NCBI RefSeq assembly: GCF_009730915.1
Contig: NC_052489.1
Location: 5,545,622 to 5,609,621, forward strand
Length of the DNA stretch: 64,000 nucleotides
Reading direction: 5' to 3'
From: Dioscorea cayenensis subsp. rotundata
Lineage: Eukaryota; Streptophyta; Magnoliopsida; Dioscoreales; Dioscoreaceae
Below, in pieces: positions 11,487 through 23,624 of the stretch (its first letter is position 1; each line of letters opens with the position of its first letter). The notes beneath the pieces are model-generated. The model was given only the letters and a program-made list of their open reading frames with translations, did not search any database and was not told where the DNA came from. The position numbers and the translations under genes are program-made.

Positions 11487-13708
11487 ATACATTATATATG
11501 GACATGTGATGATTAAATGAAGATCATAAAATTCTCAATGTATGGTGTATGATTTTGTTTTGTTTTTTTGTTTTTGTGATAAAAAGTTTAAAGCACCTAA
11601 AATATATTAAAATAAAAGAACGGAGATAGAGCAATAGGATAAGAAATTGAATTGTAATCTTTAACATTATACATGTCATAATAGATAATTTCTGGACCAA
11701 TCGATATGAACCAAAAAATCTCATCCTTAGTGATATGTGTAACATATTTGATGGTAATTAGAGGCCAAACTTTTTCACTGAAAATTTAAAAATTTTAAAA
11801 ATAAGAAAAAATACTAAGATTAACCATCGGAGATAGACAAAGCATTTACCTGCCCTTGAAAAGGTCAGCTAAAGCACCATTAGACTCGTGAATTATTCTC
11901 GATGCTTGAAAAAGTGCATAGGGATTAAAAGCTACATTTGACTGCGAACAATGAGTCTTTGAGTTTGTGTCTCTTCTAGTCTTGAGTTTTAGTTGATAAA
12001 AAAAATTAATTAATATATGGTCAATTTTTATGATAGTCATAATAAGAAAAACAAAAGTACATTAATTAAAAATTTAGTTATCTTTTTCCAACTAAATGTT
12101 CTAGAAAATGGCCTAGAGTTACCATGCATGGTTAATTAAGTATTAGGGTTGGGCATCCAAGATGCATTGAATATTTTACTTTGATCAAAGACATCATAAA
12201 TACCACATCATAGTAAAACATAAGATCAATGACTTAATTATATTTTTATAAACATAAAAAGGTTATCCAACAGTTTCTATAGTATTCTTAATACAGATAA
12301 GATTTACTTTTGTAATATAACACTTCTAAACCTGCGTAGCACACATTAAATAAAAAAACAATGATTATTTGCCATGGGATAGTAAATTATAAAATTAAAA
12401 ATTCAAATATATATGTGTATATCTTTTTATTAGCAAACACAATACACCCACACTAAACAAGACTTCTCTTTATGTATAAATAATAAGTGGGAGATAATTA
12501 AAAGCTTTTTTTCAATATATATATATATATATATATAAGAAAAGTTGTGGGGAGAGAGAGAAAGAGAAGAGTAGTTGGGAGGGAGAAATGAATGTAAGGA
12601 TGGATGCAAGCAGAGCAGAATAGTCCTGAGTGATATTGACCATTCATAATGAATGGGTCTGCTTGGTCTCTCAGTCTAATTTCAGACCATTTCTCCTGCA
12701 TTCCCTATTAATTATTCCCAATAATTATTATATCCATTGTATATACTTCTTCTTGCAAATTAAATTATTTTTTATCATCAATCTGACCTTAACTTTTAAA
12801 ATTATTTATTGATATGATCTTGGGTTTAATTAGTCAATATATATTATTTGTGGCGTGCCTCTGATAAATAGTAAATGCTTAATTCATTATTTATTGCACT
12901 TATTATACTCTAAATAAAAAAAAATAAGTTAATATAAAGAATATAAATAAATTTAAACATATATTCAACCACTTACTAATTACATTCTACCTACTTCCAG
13001 TGAATAAACACAGGGATATTCTATTCAATCATCAAAAATTAAAAACGAAAGGTCTAAATTATACATCAATATGTGTTCATACTGAAAGGGAAATCTATCT
13101 TTCATACCAATAATTGGTACCTAATTTTGTACATACGAAGACAAATATATATGTACATACCAACAACCTAAATGATCCTATCTTTTTTTTGTGTGTGAGC
13201 ATATCTATATACATACACAACATAAATGATTCCTTTTTTTTCTATTTCACGTATCTCAATTTTAAAAAATTATAATCAGATCTCTATCTTTAGTATTTAT
13301 TATAATTTAGTCTCAAAAGCATACACCATTAATAACGATCACATGCAGCATACTATGTGACATTTTTTTTCCTCAAAACTAGCATCTGAGTTGTCATATA
13401 CCACATATGGTCACCATTAACAATGTATGTTCAGATGACCAAATTATAACAAAAATTAAAAGTAGGGTCCAAATCGTAATTTAACCAAAATGGAAACAAA
13501 TGAAAAAATAAGGGACTGTTTAGATTGTTTACCTTACCAAATATATTCTAAAAAACAATTAAAAAAAAAGAAAAATAGAGAATATTTGACAATTTTTTAT
13601 ATTTCCATCTAAAACATAATAGACAATTTTTTTTCTTCAATTTTTGTTTTGAAAAACAATAAAGGCTGTTTATTATGTGATTTTGTTAATATATATAGAT
13701 ATGTAGGC
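11298..13708. other. ENODL 3' UTR and gene-free AT-rich spacer
   Basis: The 3' UTR includes a (CT)n microsatellite at about 11449-11481. Beyond it only short frames, poly-A/T and (TA)n runs (12514-12536) are visible. No protein family or transposon terminus was recognised. Confidence 0.6.
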
Positions 13709-13710
13709 GT

Positions 13711-13791
13711 TACAATACACCATATCAACGTTTGCATTGTGTGGCATATTTTACAATACACCATATCAACGTTTGCATTGTGTGGCATATT
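13711..13791 (+). repeat. Tandem duplication, period 41 bp, two copies
   Basis: The 40-base unit TACAATACACCATATCAACG... occurs at 13711-13750 and again at 13752-13791 without mismatch. A shorter diverged piece (CAATACACCGTATCAACG) occurs at about 14033. Confidence 0.9.
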
Positions 13792-13794
13792 AAT

Positions 13795-13956
13795 GAAGAA
13801 TATCATAAGATGGAGAAGAATCTAGCCAGTTTTCCTCATTCCTATGTCGAAACTATTTCGATAGATGACAATGAAATTGCTGACACTCTTGCCACTTTTC
13901 GTAGAATAAACACTCAACTTTCTCTTTTCTTCCAAGGATCAGACCGGCCCTCTTAG
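13795..13956 (+). pseudogene. Possible retrotransposon RNase H-like fragment
   Basis: The frame ending at 13956 reads ...YVETISIDDNEIADTLATF.... This recalls the DNxxADxLA motif near the C-terminus of RNase H-like (RVT_3) domains of gypsy polyproteins. Only about 50 codons are present, with no flanking retroelement domains. The match is short and could be chance. Confidence 0.3.
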
Positions 13957-14128
13957 TTTGAAGACATTTGCTCCAGAAGACACTTTGTTTTTAAGTTTTT
14001 GTTGAGCTCTTTTGCTTTTTGTTAAAAAAAAACAATACACCGTATCAACGAAAAAAAGGAAGAAAAAAAATCTATTGTCGTATTTGAATATCGATAACGT
14101 TAAAGGATCCAAGCAAACAAAAACATCC

Positions 14129-14500
14129 ATTACACTTGGATCATAATATAGATTTTACGGTACAAAGATAAAAATAAATATTGAGAGCATAATGCAATAA
14201 CAATAAATGCAATTTGTCCTAAAAATACTAGATTCTCCCAATAATTAAGCACGTGTCTATTATACACGAGCGAATGCCACATCAGTATACTTCCTTGACT
14301 TTTAACTTTAAGTAGGGATGTTTATCGCCTAGTGTAAAAAATAAAAAATAAATAAATAAATAAACCATTGATTACACATGAATCATATCATACATTTTAT
14401 AGCACAAAGATAAAAATTGAATATTGCAAGCATAATACAATAGCAACAAGTTCAATTTGCCCTTGAAAACTTGAGACTCTCGGGATAATTATGTTTGTCT
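14129..14500 (+). repeat. Diverged duplication, about 135-bp unit, spaced about 235 bp
   Basis: Bases 14129-14262 and 14364-14500 share the order ATTACAC...GGATCATA, CACAAAGATAAAAAT, GCATAATGCAATA and GATTCTC...ATAATTA, with many substitutions. No coding sequence is involved. Confidence 0.7.
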
Positions 14501-15276
14501 ATATAGATGTATATATGATAATTAAGGGTGCATGAGATAACTAATTAGCATGACATCTTTGCTATCAAAACTATAGCCATGCAATATTGATGGTTATATA
14601 TCTTATACTGCCAGCTTTATATATATAATTATATATATAATCACTGGTATGACAATCAAAAGCCTTCCCAAATTCTCACTGTTTTTCTCAGTGAGCATTT
14701 CCCCAGATGTTCAAAACTTTGCCTCATTGACTATGATCATTCACTTAACTTTGCATTTACTTCATTTGAGCATTGCATTGTTCTTGCTGCCATTCTTGAA
14801 CCTTCAGTTCCCATCTCTTTATCTTTCCCCCATCACATCCACACTGTTAATCAACTTGCAGAGCTTTACTTCTCCCCAAATTAAACAAACATTCCATATC
14901 AGGCATAAATATTAACTGCATGTGATTGTATGAATAATTTGCTTTCAATATATGTATCCAATATTCAAATCACTTTCATGTATGAATGTTATCCCTAGGA
15001 ACATGCAAACCCTAATGAAAAGCGAAGAAGGTAACAAATTTTGTTATATGATATATGTAAGTTATAAAGAGATGAAGTTAAATTAATAATCTCTGGAAGT
15101 CTTGGGAGTAGAGAGGGCACTTCCCAAGCTTTCAAGTTGACCATCAAAAGTATATATATGATCACCTGAGAAATAAATGTTGGTTGGTCTTAACTTTTAT
15201 GAACTTTGTAATATTGATGATAAAACTAAAAGTTCAAGCATGCATGGAAAGTGATGTACACTTACATAATTACGTT

Positions 15277-15316
<40 letters not shown>

Positions 15317-16882
15317 CTAGACTATACTATTATGATCCAAAATTATGATCATTTGATGGCATTTAAAGAAGAGTTAAAGTAGGCTCTCAGTGTTGTGTTT
15401 CAGTTAATACTACAACCTTCTCTCCAACCGTACAATATTCCTCTATTTAATTTGTTACATACATAATTTAATATGAAATAAATGGCATCATTAAGATGCT
15501 TAATAAATTATAAAAATAGTTTTAATTCAATTAAAGGAAAGGCGATGAAGCTTGGAAATTAAATACTAAGGTATGTATTCATGTTTGTGCTGTTTTATAA
15601 GGACCCCAAGATGACAGGAATGAGACATCAAGCACAATAACTTCTCTAGAGAACATACTAATAAGTGCAACCATTTACTTATTCAATTAATGTGATTCTC
15701 AATGCAACAAGACTTAGAATATGCATTTAATCTTCTTATCCATTAAAGGTTTGTTTTGCTCATTTATTAATGAATGAATTAGAACACTCCATAACAACTT
15801 CTTTCTTTTTTTTATTCTAACAAAATTTAGCTTCTTATTAGTATGATTATTCTTGGCTTGGAAATAAATAATAACAGAAGGTTTAATTTTATGTACAATT
15901 AATGAACAAATCACATAGTATGAAACTTTTGACTATGGAAATGATGGAGATAATTTAACTAAAAGCTATGAATTGGAAACTAATTATAGAGTCATGGGTC
16001 TTTGAAGGTGGTTGGGTTGAGACAAGTGATGAAGTGATTGCAAATGTCATTCAATTAGATGGGGAATTGGTCAATCAATTTCCAATTCATTATTTGGTCG
16101 TTCTACCCATGGCCAACACCCACCCAATTGCATCAAATATTAATGTTCAATTCTCTTTTGATTGTAATTTGGCCATAGATCAATTTGGATGGTAATTAAT
16201 TATTTAATTAATTAGCTTTGTTAGAAATATCTATTAATTAGGATTTTATATTATTATGATTCTTTTTATTATGCTTATATATAATTGGAGAATTTTACTG
16301 CCAAAAGATACAAGAGTATATATGAGATAACAAGTTTATATTATGGAGTTCATTCTTCCTTATTTATTCTATATAATATATATTAAAATTTAATAAATTT
16401 TCTAAACATATTCTAAACTCTTTTATAGTTGTTTATCATATCACAATAAATACTTACATTTTAAATTTATCTACTTGTCAAAATTGACAATACAAAAATA
16501 AATGTTTAAAATAGTGTGATAATAAATATTGACAAAGATGCAAAGAAAGTGAATCGGAATTTTTTTTTTTCACAAAACGTGGGGAACAATATAATTAATG
16601 AAAAGTGGAAGACTAAGAAAGTCTTATGGTTTCTACAATTTCATTAATAAAGTAAGAATGGTATGCGTATCAATTAATGTATAGGTTAATGTTAAGATAA
16701 GATGTTGACATTATTTAGAATAAAAATACATAAAATAATAGTATAATTAATACTTAAAAATCAATGTAATATAAAAGATATGTGCACACTATTATACATA
16801 TAATAACACGATTTCATAATTTTTTAATTAATAAAAAATGAAATATATTTTACTTAGCAAAACTAATTTTAGATGATAATAT
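14501..16882. other. Gene-free AT-rich spacer
   Basis: Only short frames (for example 14649-14915 and 15968-16195) without recognisable domains, codon bias or splice context are present, and (TA)n microsatellites lie at about 15281-15315. Confidence 0.55.
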
Positions 16883-16898
16883 AACATGTCTTGTACCT

Positions 16899-17103
16899 AA
16901 CCATTGGATAGCCCAATGGTATGACATCAAAAGTATAAGGGGGAGGTCATGGGTTCAAATCTCTCACGACGATGATTGATCACCGATTGTTCATATCTTG
17001 TTCATCAGAGATTTTTATCTATTCATACATCTGTACATCCGGGTTTTCGATGTTGTTTGTATTCATATAAAAAGAGCGACTTTGTCGTCATTATTAAAAA
17101 CAA
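16899..17103 (+). mobile_element. tRNA-derived SINE with perfect 16-bp target duplication
   Basis: The body (about 205 bp) begins with a pol III A-box-like TAGCCCAATGG and a B-box-like GGTTCAAATC about 45 bases later. It ends in an A-rich tail (ATTATTAAAAACAAA). It is flanked by identical 16-bp direct repeats AACATGTCTTGTACCT at 16883-16898 and 17104-17119. The frame 16976-17290 runs through it and is not a gene. Confidence 0.92.
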
Positions 17104-17488
17104 AACATGTCTTGTACCTTTAAATTGTTCCCCCAATTTCCAACTATTAATTAAATATGAGTTAACACTTAATGAACACATAATCTTTGTAATGGGATTC
17201 ACCCCTCCAAAGTTGAACCCAAGTCAAGTTGGTCATCAAGAATGGGCTTGGTTTTGGAATAAGATCTTTGGTTTGGGTCAAATAAGTTAAGAAAGGGGTA
17301 CACTAGTGATATTACTATCTCATATAATTATTCTCCTCAATTTAATGTCAATTAATTATCATCTCTTATATCCTAATTTTATAACCAATTGCCATCCACT
17401 CTTAAGAATTAACACTAATCTTTTTAATTATTCTCCAAGTTTTCTAAAGCTTTAATCATATACAAAGATTATAAGATCATAAAGAAAA

Positions 17489-17830
17489 ATATTTTATGAA
17501 GAAAGAGTCTGTTTTCAAACATGAAGTTGGAATTTAATAAATCAATTTAAATCTGTTTTAATTTTTGTATTTTAGCATTTTTTTAATTTACTATTTCATT
17601 TATTTAATATTATGGGTTGATCATCTATTAATTTTGTATAATATTTTATTTTCTTAAAAAAATATTTAATAAAGAAAGAGTTTGGTTTTCATCCATGAAG
17701 TTAAAGTTTAATAAATCAACTTAAATCAGTTTTAAGTTTTGTATTTTAGTTTTTTATTTACTATTTTATTTAATTTTGTGGGTATGATCAATCATTTTAT
17801 GAATATTATAATATTTCATTTTCTTAGAAA
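17489..17830 (+). repeat. Tandem duplication, period about 173 bp
   Basis: Units 17489-17661 and 17662-17830 share the series AAGAAAGAGT...TTTTCA, CATGAAGTT, TTTAATAAATCAA.TTAAATC, TTTTGTATTTTAG and TATTT.ATTTTCTTA. They are diverged by substitutions and small indels. Confidence 0.8.
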
Positions 17831-18396
17831 AAAAACAAAAAACTAATTTCTCTTTCCATCAGTTTTGCTTAGATTGAAAGAAATTCTATTTTGAAATTTT
17901 TAATTCAAATTGGTTGACTTGGATATATATTTGCCAAAAGCCAAGTTGGGCAGCACAGTTATGACCTAACCCATTTTCCATATCAATTTGGTCCCCCTTT
18001 CAATTTTGTCCACAAACTGTTGAAGGTCTTTATGACATGTTTATTTTATTTTATTTTATTTTTTTTGCGAATTATTATTATTATTGATAAAATCATTTAT
18101 AGATCCTTGAAAGACCAAATTTTTTTGTTTTGAGTCCTTTGTCTCAGTCTATATATTTTTAAAAAATATTATCGGATAATATATATATATATATATTAGC
18201 AATTTCTTTTTTATGAGATGTGAACAAATTAACCACATGTTAAGGTTAATCACATATTAAGTATGTACACATATTTGCTCTCACCTTGTATGAGCTGAAA
18301 TTCAAATCAGCCTTTTCGATAAAACATAAACACTCTACAAAAGAATCAATGCAAATAGATCAAAAAGTCACACACCAACACCCTTCATCTTAGATA

Positions 18397-18697
18397 CTCC
18401 CTCCGTTCCAAAATACATGTCGTTTTAAGAAACAAAAATTTATTCCAAAATAGTTGTCGTTTTACAATATCAAGGCAATATTTATTTATTTATTCTAATT
18501 TTACCCATATATCTTCAATTTCCTAAGTTATATAAATGAAGAGAATAATATTTACAGTCCCAAAGAAAATACATGGTTTCAAGAGAGGGATAGTTTAGTA
18601 ATTTTGTTGTTTTTTATGTTAAAATTTAAATAATTTAATGTTATTTTTAATGCTTGTGCAACATCCTTAAACGACATGTATTTAGGAACGAAGAGCA
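18397..18697. mobile_element. Stowaway-like (Tc1/mariner) MITE, about 300 bp
   Basis: The left end CTCCCTCCGTTCCAAAATAC is the classic plant Stowaway terminus, preceded by TA. The right end is its inverted copy with a few changes (ACATGTATTTAGGAACGAAGAG). A second inward copy of the CCAAAATAGTTGTCGTTTT motif follows the left end. The interior is AT-rich and non-coding. Confidence 0.8.
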
Positions 18698-18798
18698 ATC
18701 ACTAAATTTAAAACTAACATTAAATTTTGTGTGGATGTGTTTGTCTATATATATAATGAACCTAAAATTAGAGAAAATATGTATGTAACATTAATACT

Positions 18799-20513
18799 TG
18801 ATATTTGATGAGTGTATAGCATTCATGTATTTTATATTATTTTGTATGCTCATTAGCTTGTATTAAAATCATATTGTGGAATTTGATGCTAATTCTAGTA
18901 TGTTTCACATTCTCACGCTTCAGGCAGCAATTACAGACGAGAGAGAATCAAAAGAAGCATTCTAGACCATAAACAAAGAAGTTGGAACTCTCTCGGCATC
19001 ATTTGACTAAGGATAAGGCAAACTGGGAGGTTTACGGACAGCTTACTATTTATCTTACGGCCGTAAGTACTTTCCAGAGAACCATGTTCGCATCTTATGC
19101 CTGTAAGGAGGAGTTAGAGCCAAACCCATGACCTTACGGGCAAGACTTACACTTGTAAGGATGCTTGTAAGAACCATCCAAAGGATAACCAAAACTTACT
19201 ATCGTAAGGGTGGTCACAAGAAATAGCACAATAAAGTTTTCGGTCCAGCGCTTACAGCCATAAGCTGGACCGAAACACAAACAAAAGTCCTTACGGACAT
19301 GACTTACAGTCGTAAGTGTTTTTGTAAGGCTTTTGAACATCTTCTCCAGTTCCCTTATAGCCATGTCCTTAATTACGCCTGTAAGCAACTCATAAGCAGA
19401 TGGGTATAAATAGATATGATGAAGATTTTTAAGGTATTCTTTGGATTTCTTTTGTTCTTTTCTTGGAGGCGAAGTTATGGAAGAAAGGAGATGAAACTTC
19501 AAGGCTCAAGGGGTGATTCTAGAAGAAGGTTTGGATCCACATTCAATGGGCGATTCTAGAAGAAGATTTGGATCCACCTTGGCGGCGTGCGTGTGAAAGC
19601 TTTATTGGGGTTTCTCCGGCGACCCTCCTACGGTATGATTGAGAAGGGGGTTTCCATGGTTTCCATGTTTCCTCCCATATCTTGTATCTTGAATGCTTGC
19701 CCTCCATTAATAGAAAGCTAATTTGTTAAATGTTTAGGTATAGTTGAACTCTAGGATTTATATTTTGACATTTGTTGTTGGATCTTATGATTTAATTGTT
19801 TTTTTAATTGTAATCATCTCTATTTGAATCTAATTGTGTGTTTGAATGGTTGGTTGCTAACGAGGCGAAAACCCTAGCTATCATACTTGATGTGCTTTAC
19901 GACGAGAAGAAATTTCCACCTAGCATAGACATGCCGTGATTAGAGGGAATTGTAAATGAGACTCCGTCTCCTCCTCAATTTTTAATGATTATCTTCGTGC
20001 TCTTTGCAATCATCTGGAGTAGATTTTAGGAGAAATCATATTTCTACTTTGTATTCGAATTAGGGGTAATCTCCCTTCATGAGGGAGATTATCTACTCAA
20101 GAGATTATCATTATCTCACAGTGAGATTTTATAAAATGTTAATGCGATTGTGTGGATGTTTGTATCAGCTCTGCACCAATTTAGTTACTTTTTACCTTCA
20201 AAAAGGGGATTTATTATAATTTTGGAAATCTCTCGGTTTAAATAAGATTGCATACTTAGGCAACCTTTGTCTGTATTTCATAATCCTAGACAGATATTAT
20301 GCCCGGGCATCATTTCTTCTCTTGATTTCTCTTCAATTTTATTTCTGTACTTCTTACTTTTGCTTTCTTTTGTTCACACACATCATTTAATCAATTAGGT
20401 TAATTTTCATAATTATGGCTATTACTAATATTCTCTTTCTTTCCTATGGTCTGACACTTTGGTTTACGCACACTATTATTACGCAATTGGCATATACACT
20501 TGCGTCTTTATCA
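18799..20513 (+). mobile_element. Solo LTR, 1.7 kb, probably Ty3/gypsy (Athila/Tat-like)
   Basis: It starts TGATATTTGATGAGTG and ends CACTTGCGTCTTTATCA, end sequences I recognise as typical of plant Athila/Tat-type LTRs. The flanks are ATACT and ATATT, a likely 5-bp target duplication with one change. No primer site, interior or second LTR follows, so this is a solo LTR left by recombination. The part 19050-19390 holds seven short palindromes (reported separately). The frame 19134-19502 (-) lies inside and is not a gene. Family assignment is from the end motifs only. Confidence 0.72.
19054..19385 (+). repeat. Cluster of seven 14-bp CTTAC...GTAAG palindromes
   Basis: Copies are at 19054 (CTTACGGCCGTAAG, perfect), 19094, 19146, 19195, 19251, 19303 and 19372, spaced about 40-70 bases. 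Inner bases vary but the arms are kept. The copy at 19251 sits inside a longer inverted repeat (GGTCCAGC...GCTGGACC, about 19242-19271). Confidence 0.85.
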
Positions 20514-20820
20514 ATATTAAAATATTAACGACTAAATTAGTGCAAAAATAAATAAATAAATAACTGGCTCCCTTTTGACACCAAATATACAAGTTGTTAC
20601 CTATTTATCAACAAATAAATAAATAAGTCATTGCCCACAAAAACCAGATATATGATTGATACATGCGCCAGTGAGCATTCAAAATGATTTTTAAGTTAAA
20701 TTATTTATTTTAGAATATCTTAAATTTTTTTAAGAACATCGAAACATAAAAGTTTCAATCGAAATTATGTCGACATGTATACCTGATATACCAGACAACT
20801 CATAATATTTGAACACACAC

Positions 20821-20857
<37 letters not shown>

Positions 20858-22420
20858 GTATAGCTGATTTATTGGGTATATAAAAACATATTATTAAATT
20901 GGAGTACATATATAGCTGGTTTTTATTTTATTTTATTTTTATTATATTTTTGTGAGTGTTAAAGCTTCCTCTAAATGCAATTATATACAATGAGAAAGAG
21001 TTCCGATAGTTATCTGTAAATACAAAATGAATTCGTAGAGGTAAATAAATTTGCACAATTAATATGGCCAGACAATGTATGCATATGTATTCCCATGATT
21101 TATTGGGATATTATATAAAAAAAATACTATTTCAAAAGAACTCATTAAATAAAGTAAAATGCAATAATTTTTTATCACCAAGGATTCCAATGTTAATACA
21201 AAATTCTAAAAGATTTGAGGGAGAAAAACATGTGAAATAACTCCAGATAAATATAATTTTTACATGCAAACTACTGAATGTGTATATATATATATATCAT
21301 TTGTTATAAAAATACACTAAAAACATATAACTATGATTAAATTATACACAAGATGTATATATGCAATGCCCTAAATTCTTTGTGTTTGCCTAAAAAACAC
21401 AATAGGTAGATGCAATCGTGTGCTATTACAAAGAATTATATATAAATATAAAAAACAAAATTTGAGAGATTGACCAATTTACACACACAAAAAGCAAATA
21501 CCCCTCTTTCTCAATCAAAATCCACAAAATAAAATCTCTTTTCTGTAAAAAAAAATCACAAGAAATATTTTTTTCCTTTGACCAATAAGAGGTATGACTT
21601 ATAATATTTTGACTGTTCCACACAATAATTGAAGTATTATGTAATAATTCAAATATAATATATTTAAAAATAAATTTTCATTTATTATATTTGTATTGTT
21701 TCATATAATAATCCAATTATCATCTAATAATTCAAATGTCATATGCAACAATGCATTTCAATTTTTTTTTAAACATTATCTCATGTTTACTCAAATAGTT
21801 AACTAAAAGTTTTTTTTAAAAATTTCCAAAATATAGAGATATTTTTTTTTTCATATTTTGAAGACGGCATTCATATCTATAGAAAAAATCACCCATACAA
21901 TAGAATAATTATTATTTCAATCGTCTTCCATCTTAATTGGATTCCAATCCTACTTAATTAGCTTGTCCACGATTCTCAAATAAATAAATAAATAAATAAT
22001 ATAACTTTTAATAATATTGTCAAAGGACTTTTAGTCCAGCAGTATTGATCCCACTATGAAAAGTAATGACTTCAGAATTCATATAGCCCAAATTCAAAAC
22101 ATGCTAGACCTAATGCTGATCAAAGGGTCCTTAGTTATTGGAGCGGATTAGGGCACATAACAGGACGCTCATTGTCTACTGTGCACAACCACTTAATTAT
22201 ACATGTGTTTGTCACATTTTTTTTTTTTAATAAAAATAGATAAACCATTACTTTATTAAAAAGAGTGTTTGTTGCATTTTGAAAAAAAAAAAATTTCTAA
22301 TAATATCACATATATTGCACCGAAACCTAATGCTTTTATGTATGTATATATATATATTTATATAGTTTTATACAGTGGTGAAAGATGCAAAACTTAGGAA
22401 TGAAAAGGGAGTACTTGGTC
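20514..22420. other. Gene-free AT-rich spacer
   Basis: It contains (AC)n(AT)n microsatellites (20814-20859), A/T runs and short frames with no recognisable product. No transposon ends were identified. Confidence 0.55.
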
Positions 22421-22535
22421 TAAACGCACGCACGCGCTCAAAATGGTAACAAGAGGTCATCGCGCGCGGTCGAGCGCGGGCGCTTGGTTGCATGCGCGGC
22501 CGAGCTCGCGCGCACAGGGCATGAACGTAGTTAAT
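22421..22535. other. GC- and CpG-rich block upstream of the HD-Zip gene
   Basis: CGCGCGCGGTCGAGCGCGGG-like sequence makes a sharp GC island in a very AT-rich region. It contains many alternating purine-pyrimidine steps. It lies about 700 bp upstream of the TATA box of the HD-Zip IV gene. The - strand frame through it (22368-22637) is Arg/Ala-rich and shows no domain. Confidence 0.6.
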
Positions 22536-23122
22536 GGGAGTGGGAGGGGGGGCTAGAACGATGGGTTTCTTGCTTCTCTCCCAGTCCTCATTTATTGCTG
22601 GAAGTTGGACACCTCGCTGTATACAAATGGAATACACTCACCCTCCTCAACCCTCATTTATTATGCCAACTTGTCACCCTCCCCCACCCTTTTCACCCTT
22701 TCACCCTCCCCCCACCCTTTCCTTTTCCTTTCTTTTATTTTCTAGCTCCTCATAGAATGGATCAATCCTAATACCAAAGACCAAGTTCTCTTCACAACCA
22801 AATTAAACCAGTTTTCCTTCTTCTTCTTCTTCTTCTTTTTGTTCTACTTATGTTTTATTTATAACAAAACTATACGAAAAACTTGGTTTTTCTTTTCATT
22901 CATATTGTAATTAATGCACCTCAAAAGAAGTTCTTTGAAGCATCTCTTGAAAGTCATACATGAAGACTTATAATAAACTCCACTAGTGTTGTAAGTTGAT
23001 TTGTCAATGCATACTGTTGTAGTTATAAAAGTACATTTATACTTTTGCTTATTCAACTAAGCTATGTAGATATTTATATATATATATATATATATTTGCC
23101 AAGCCGTCATTGCTTTTCACCA

Positions 23123-23130
23123 TATAAATA
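23123..23130 (+). promoter_or_regulatory. TATA box of the HD-Zip IV gene
   Basis: TATAAATA lies about 500 bases before the start codon, followed by a long CT-rich leader typical of plant 5' UTRs (CTCTCT and CTTCTTC runs). Transcription would begin near 23155. Confidence 0.6.
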
Positions 23131-23281
23131 GATAGACTCTTTTCATTTTGTGGAGGAATTTATAACACATAAGTAACATATAAAAGATATAGCACTCTCT
23201 TTCTATCTCTTTATCTCTTTATCTCTCTATCTTTGTATTTTTCTCTCTCTAGAGCAATTACACCACCCTCTCAATTCTCAA

Positions 23282-23289
23282 TAAATGCA
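23282..23289 (+). promoter_or_regulatory. L1 box (HD-Zip IV binding site)
   Basis: TAAATGCA exactly matches the 8-bp L1 box TAAATG(C/T)A. PDF2/ATML1-type proteins bind this site to drive epidermal expression, including that of their own genes. It lies 160 bp downstream of the TATA box, in the leader. Confidence 0.6.
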
Positions 23290-23624
23290 ATTGCACCCTC
23301 TCAATGCGCTCTGCAATAACTCCTCCTTTGCCACATCTTCTCCACCTGTTCCCCCTTTCTCCTTCCTCACCACTCACCTTCCTTCTTTGTCTTCTCTTCT
23401 TCACTCTCCTTCTCCTACCTCCCTTCCATGCTTTCTTCTTCTTCTTCTTCTTCACCACTTGCTCTTTATTCCTTCTCTTAAATAAATACACTTCATAGAT
23501 CTGATTAAAACCTCTTCTTCTTCTTCTTCACTTTTTTTTGTCTTCTGAAAGGAAAAGAAAAAAGAAAGATCTAATAGAGAGGTGGTGTTGGGGGGGTTAA
23601 AAACTAGAGTTTGGTGGACAAAAT

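Noticed and set aside
14649..14915. 88-aa hydrophobic + frame
   Set aside because: Leu/Ser-rich with no signal-peptide logic, splice context or family motif; likely chance in AT-rich DNA.
15081..15135. Possible miRNA precursor (CTTGGGA...TTCCCAAG)
   Set aside because: The stem is only about 8 bp and no known miRNA sequence matches.
22368..22637. 89-aa - frame, Arg/Ala-rich
   Set aside because: Its composition comes from the CpG-rich block. There is no domain or splice support.
23258..23498. Three overlapping frames in the HD-Zip leader
   Set aside because: They are CT-microsatellite translations (Leu/Ser/Phe or Lys/Arg runs) in the 5' UTR.
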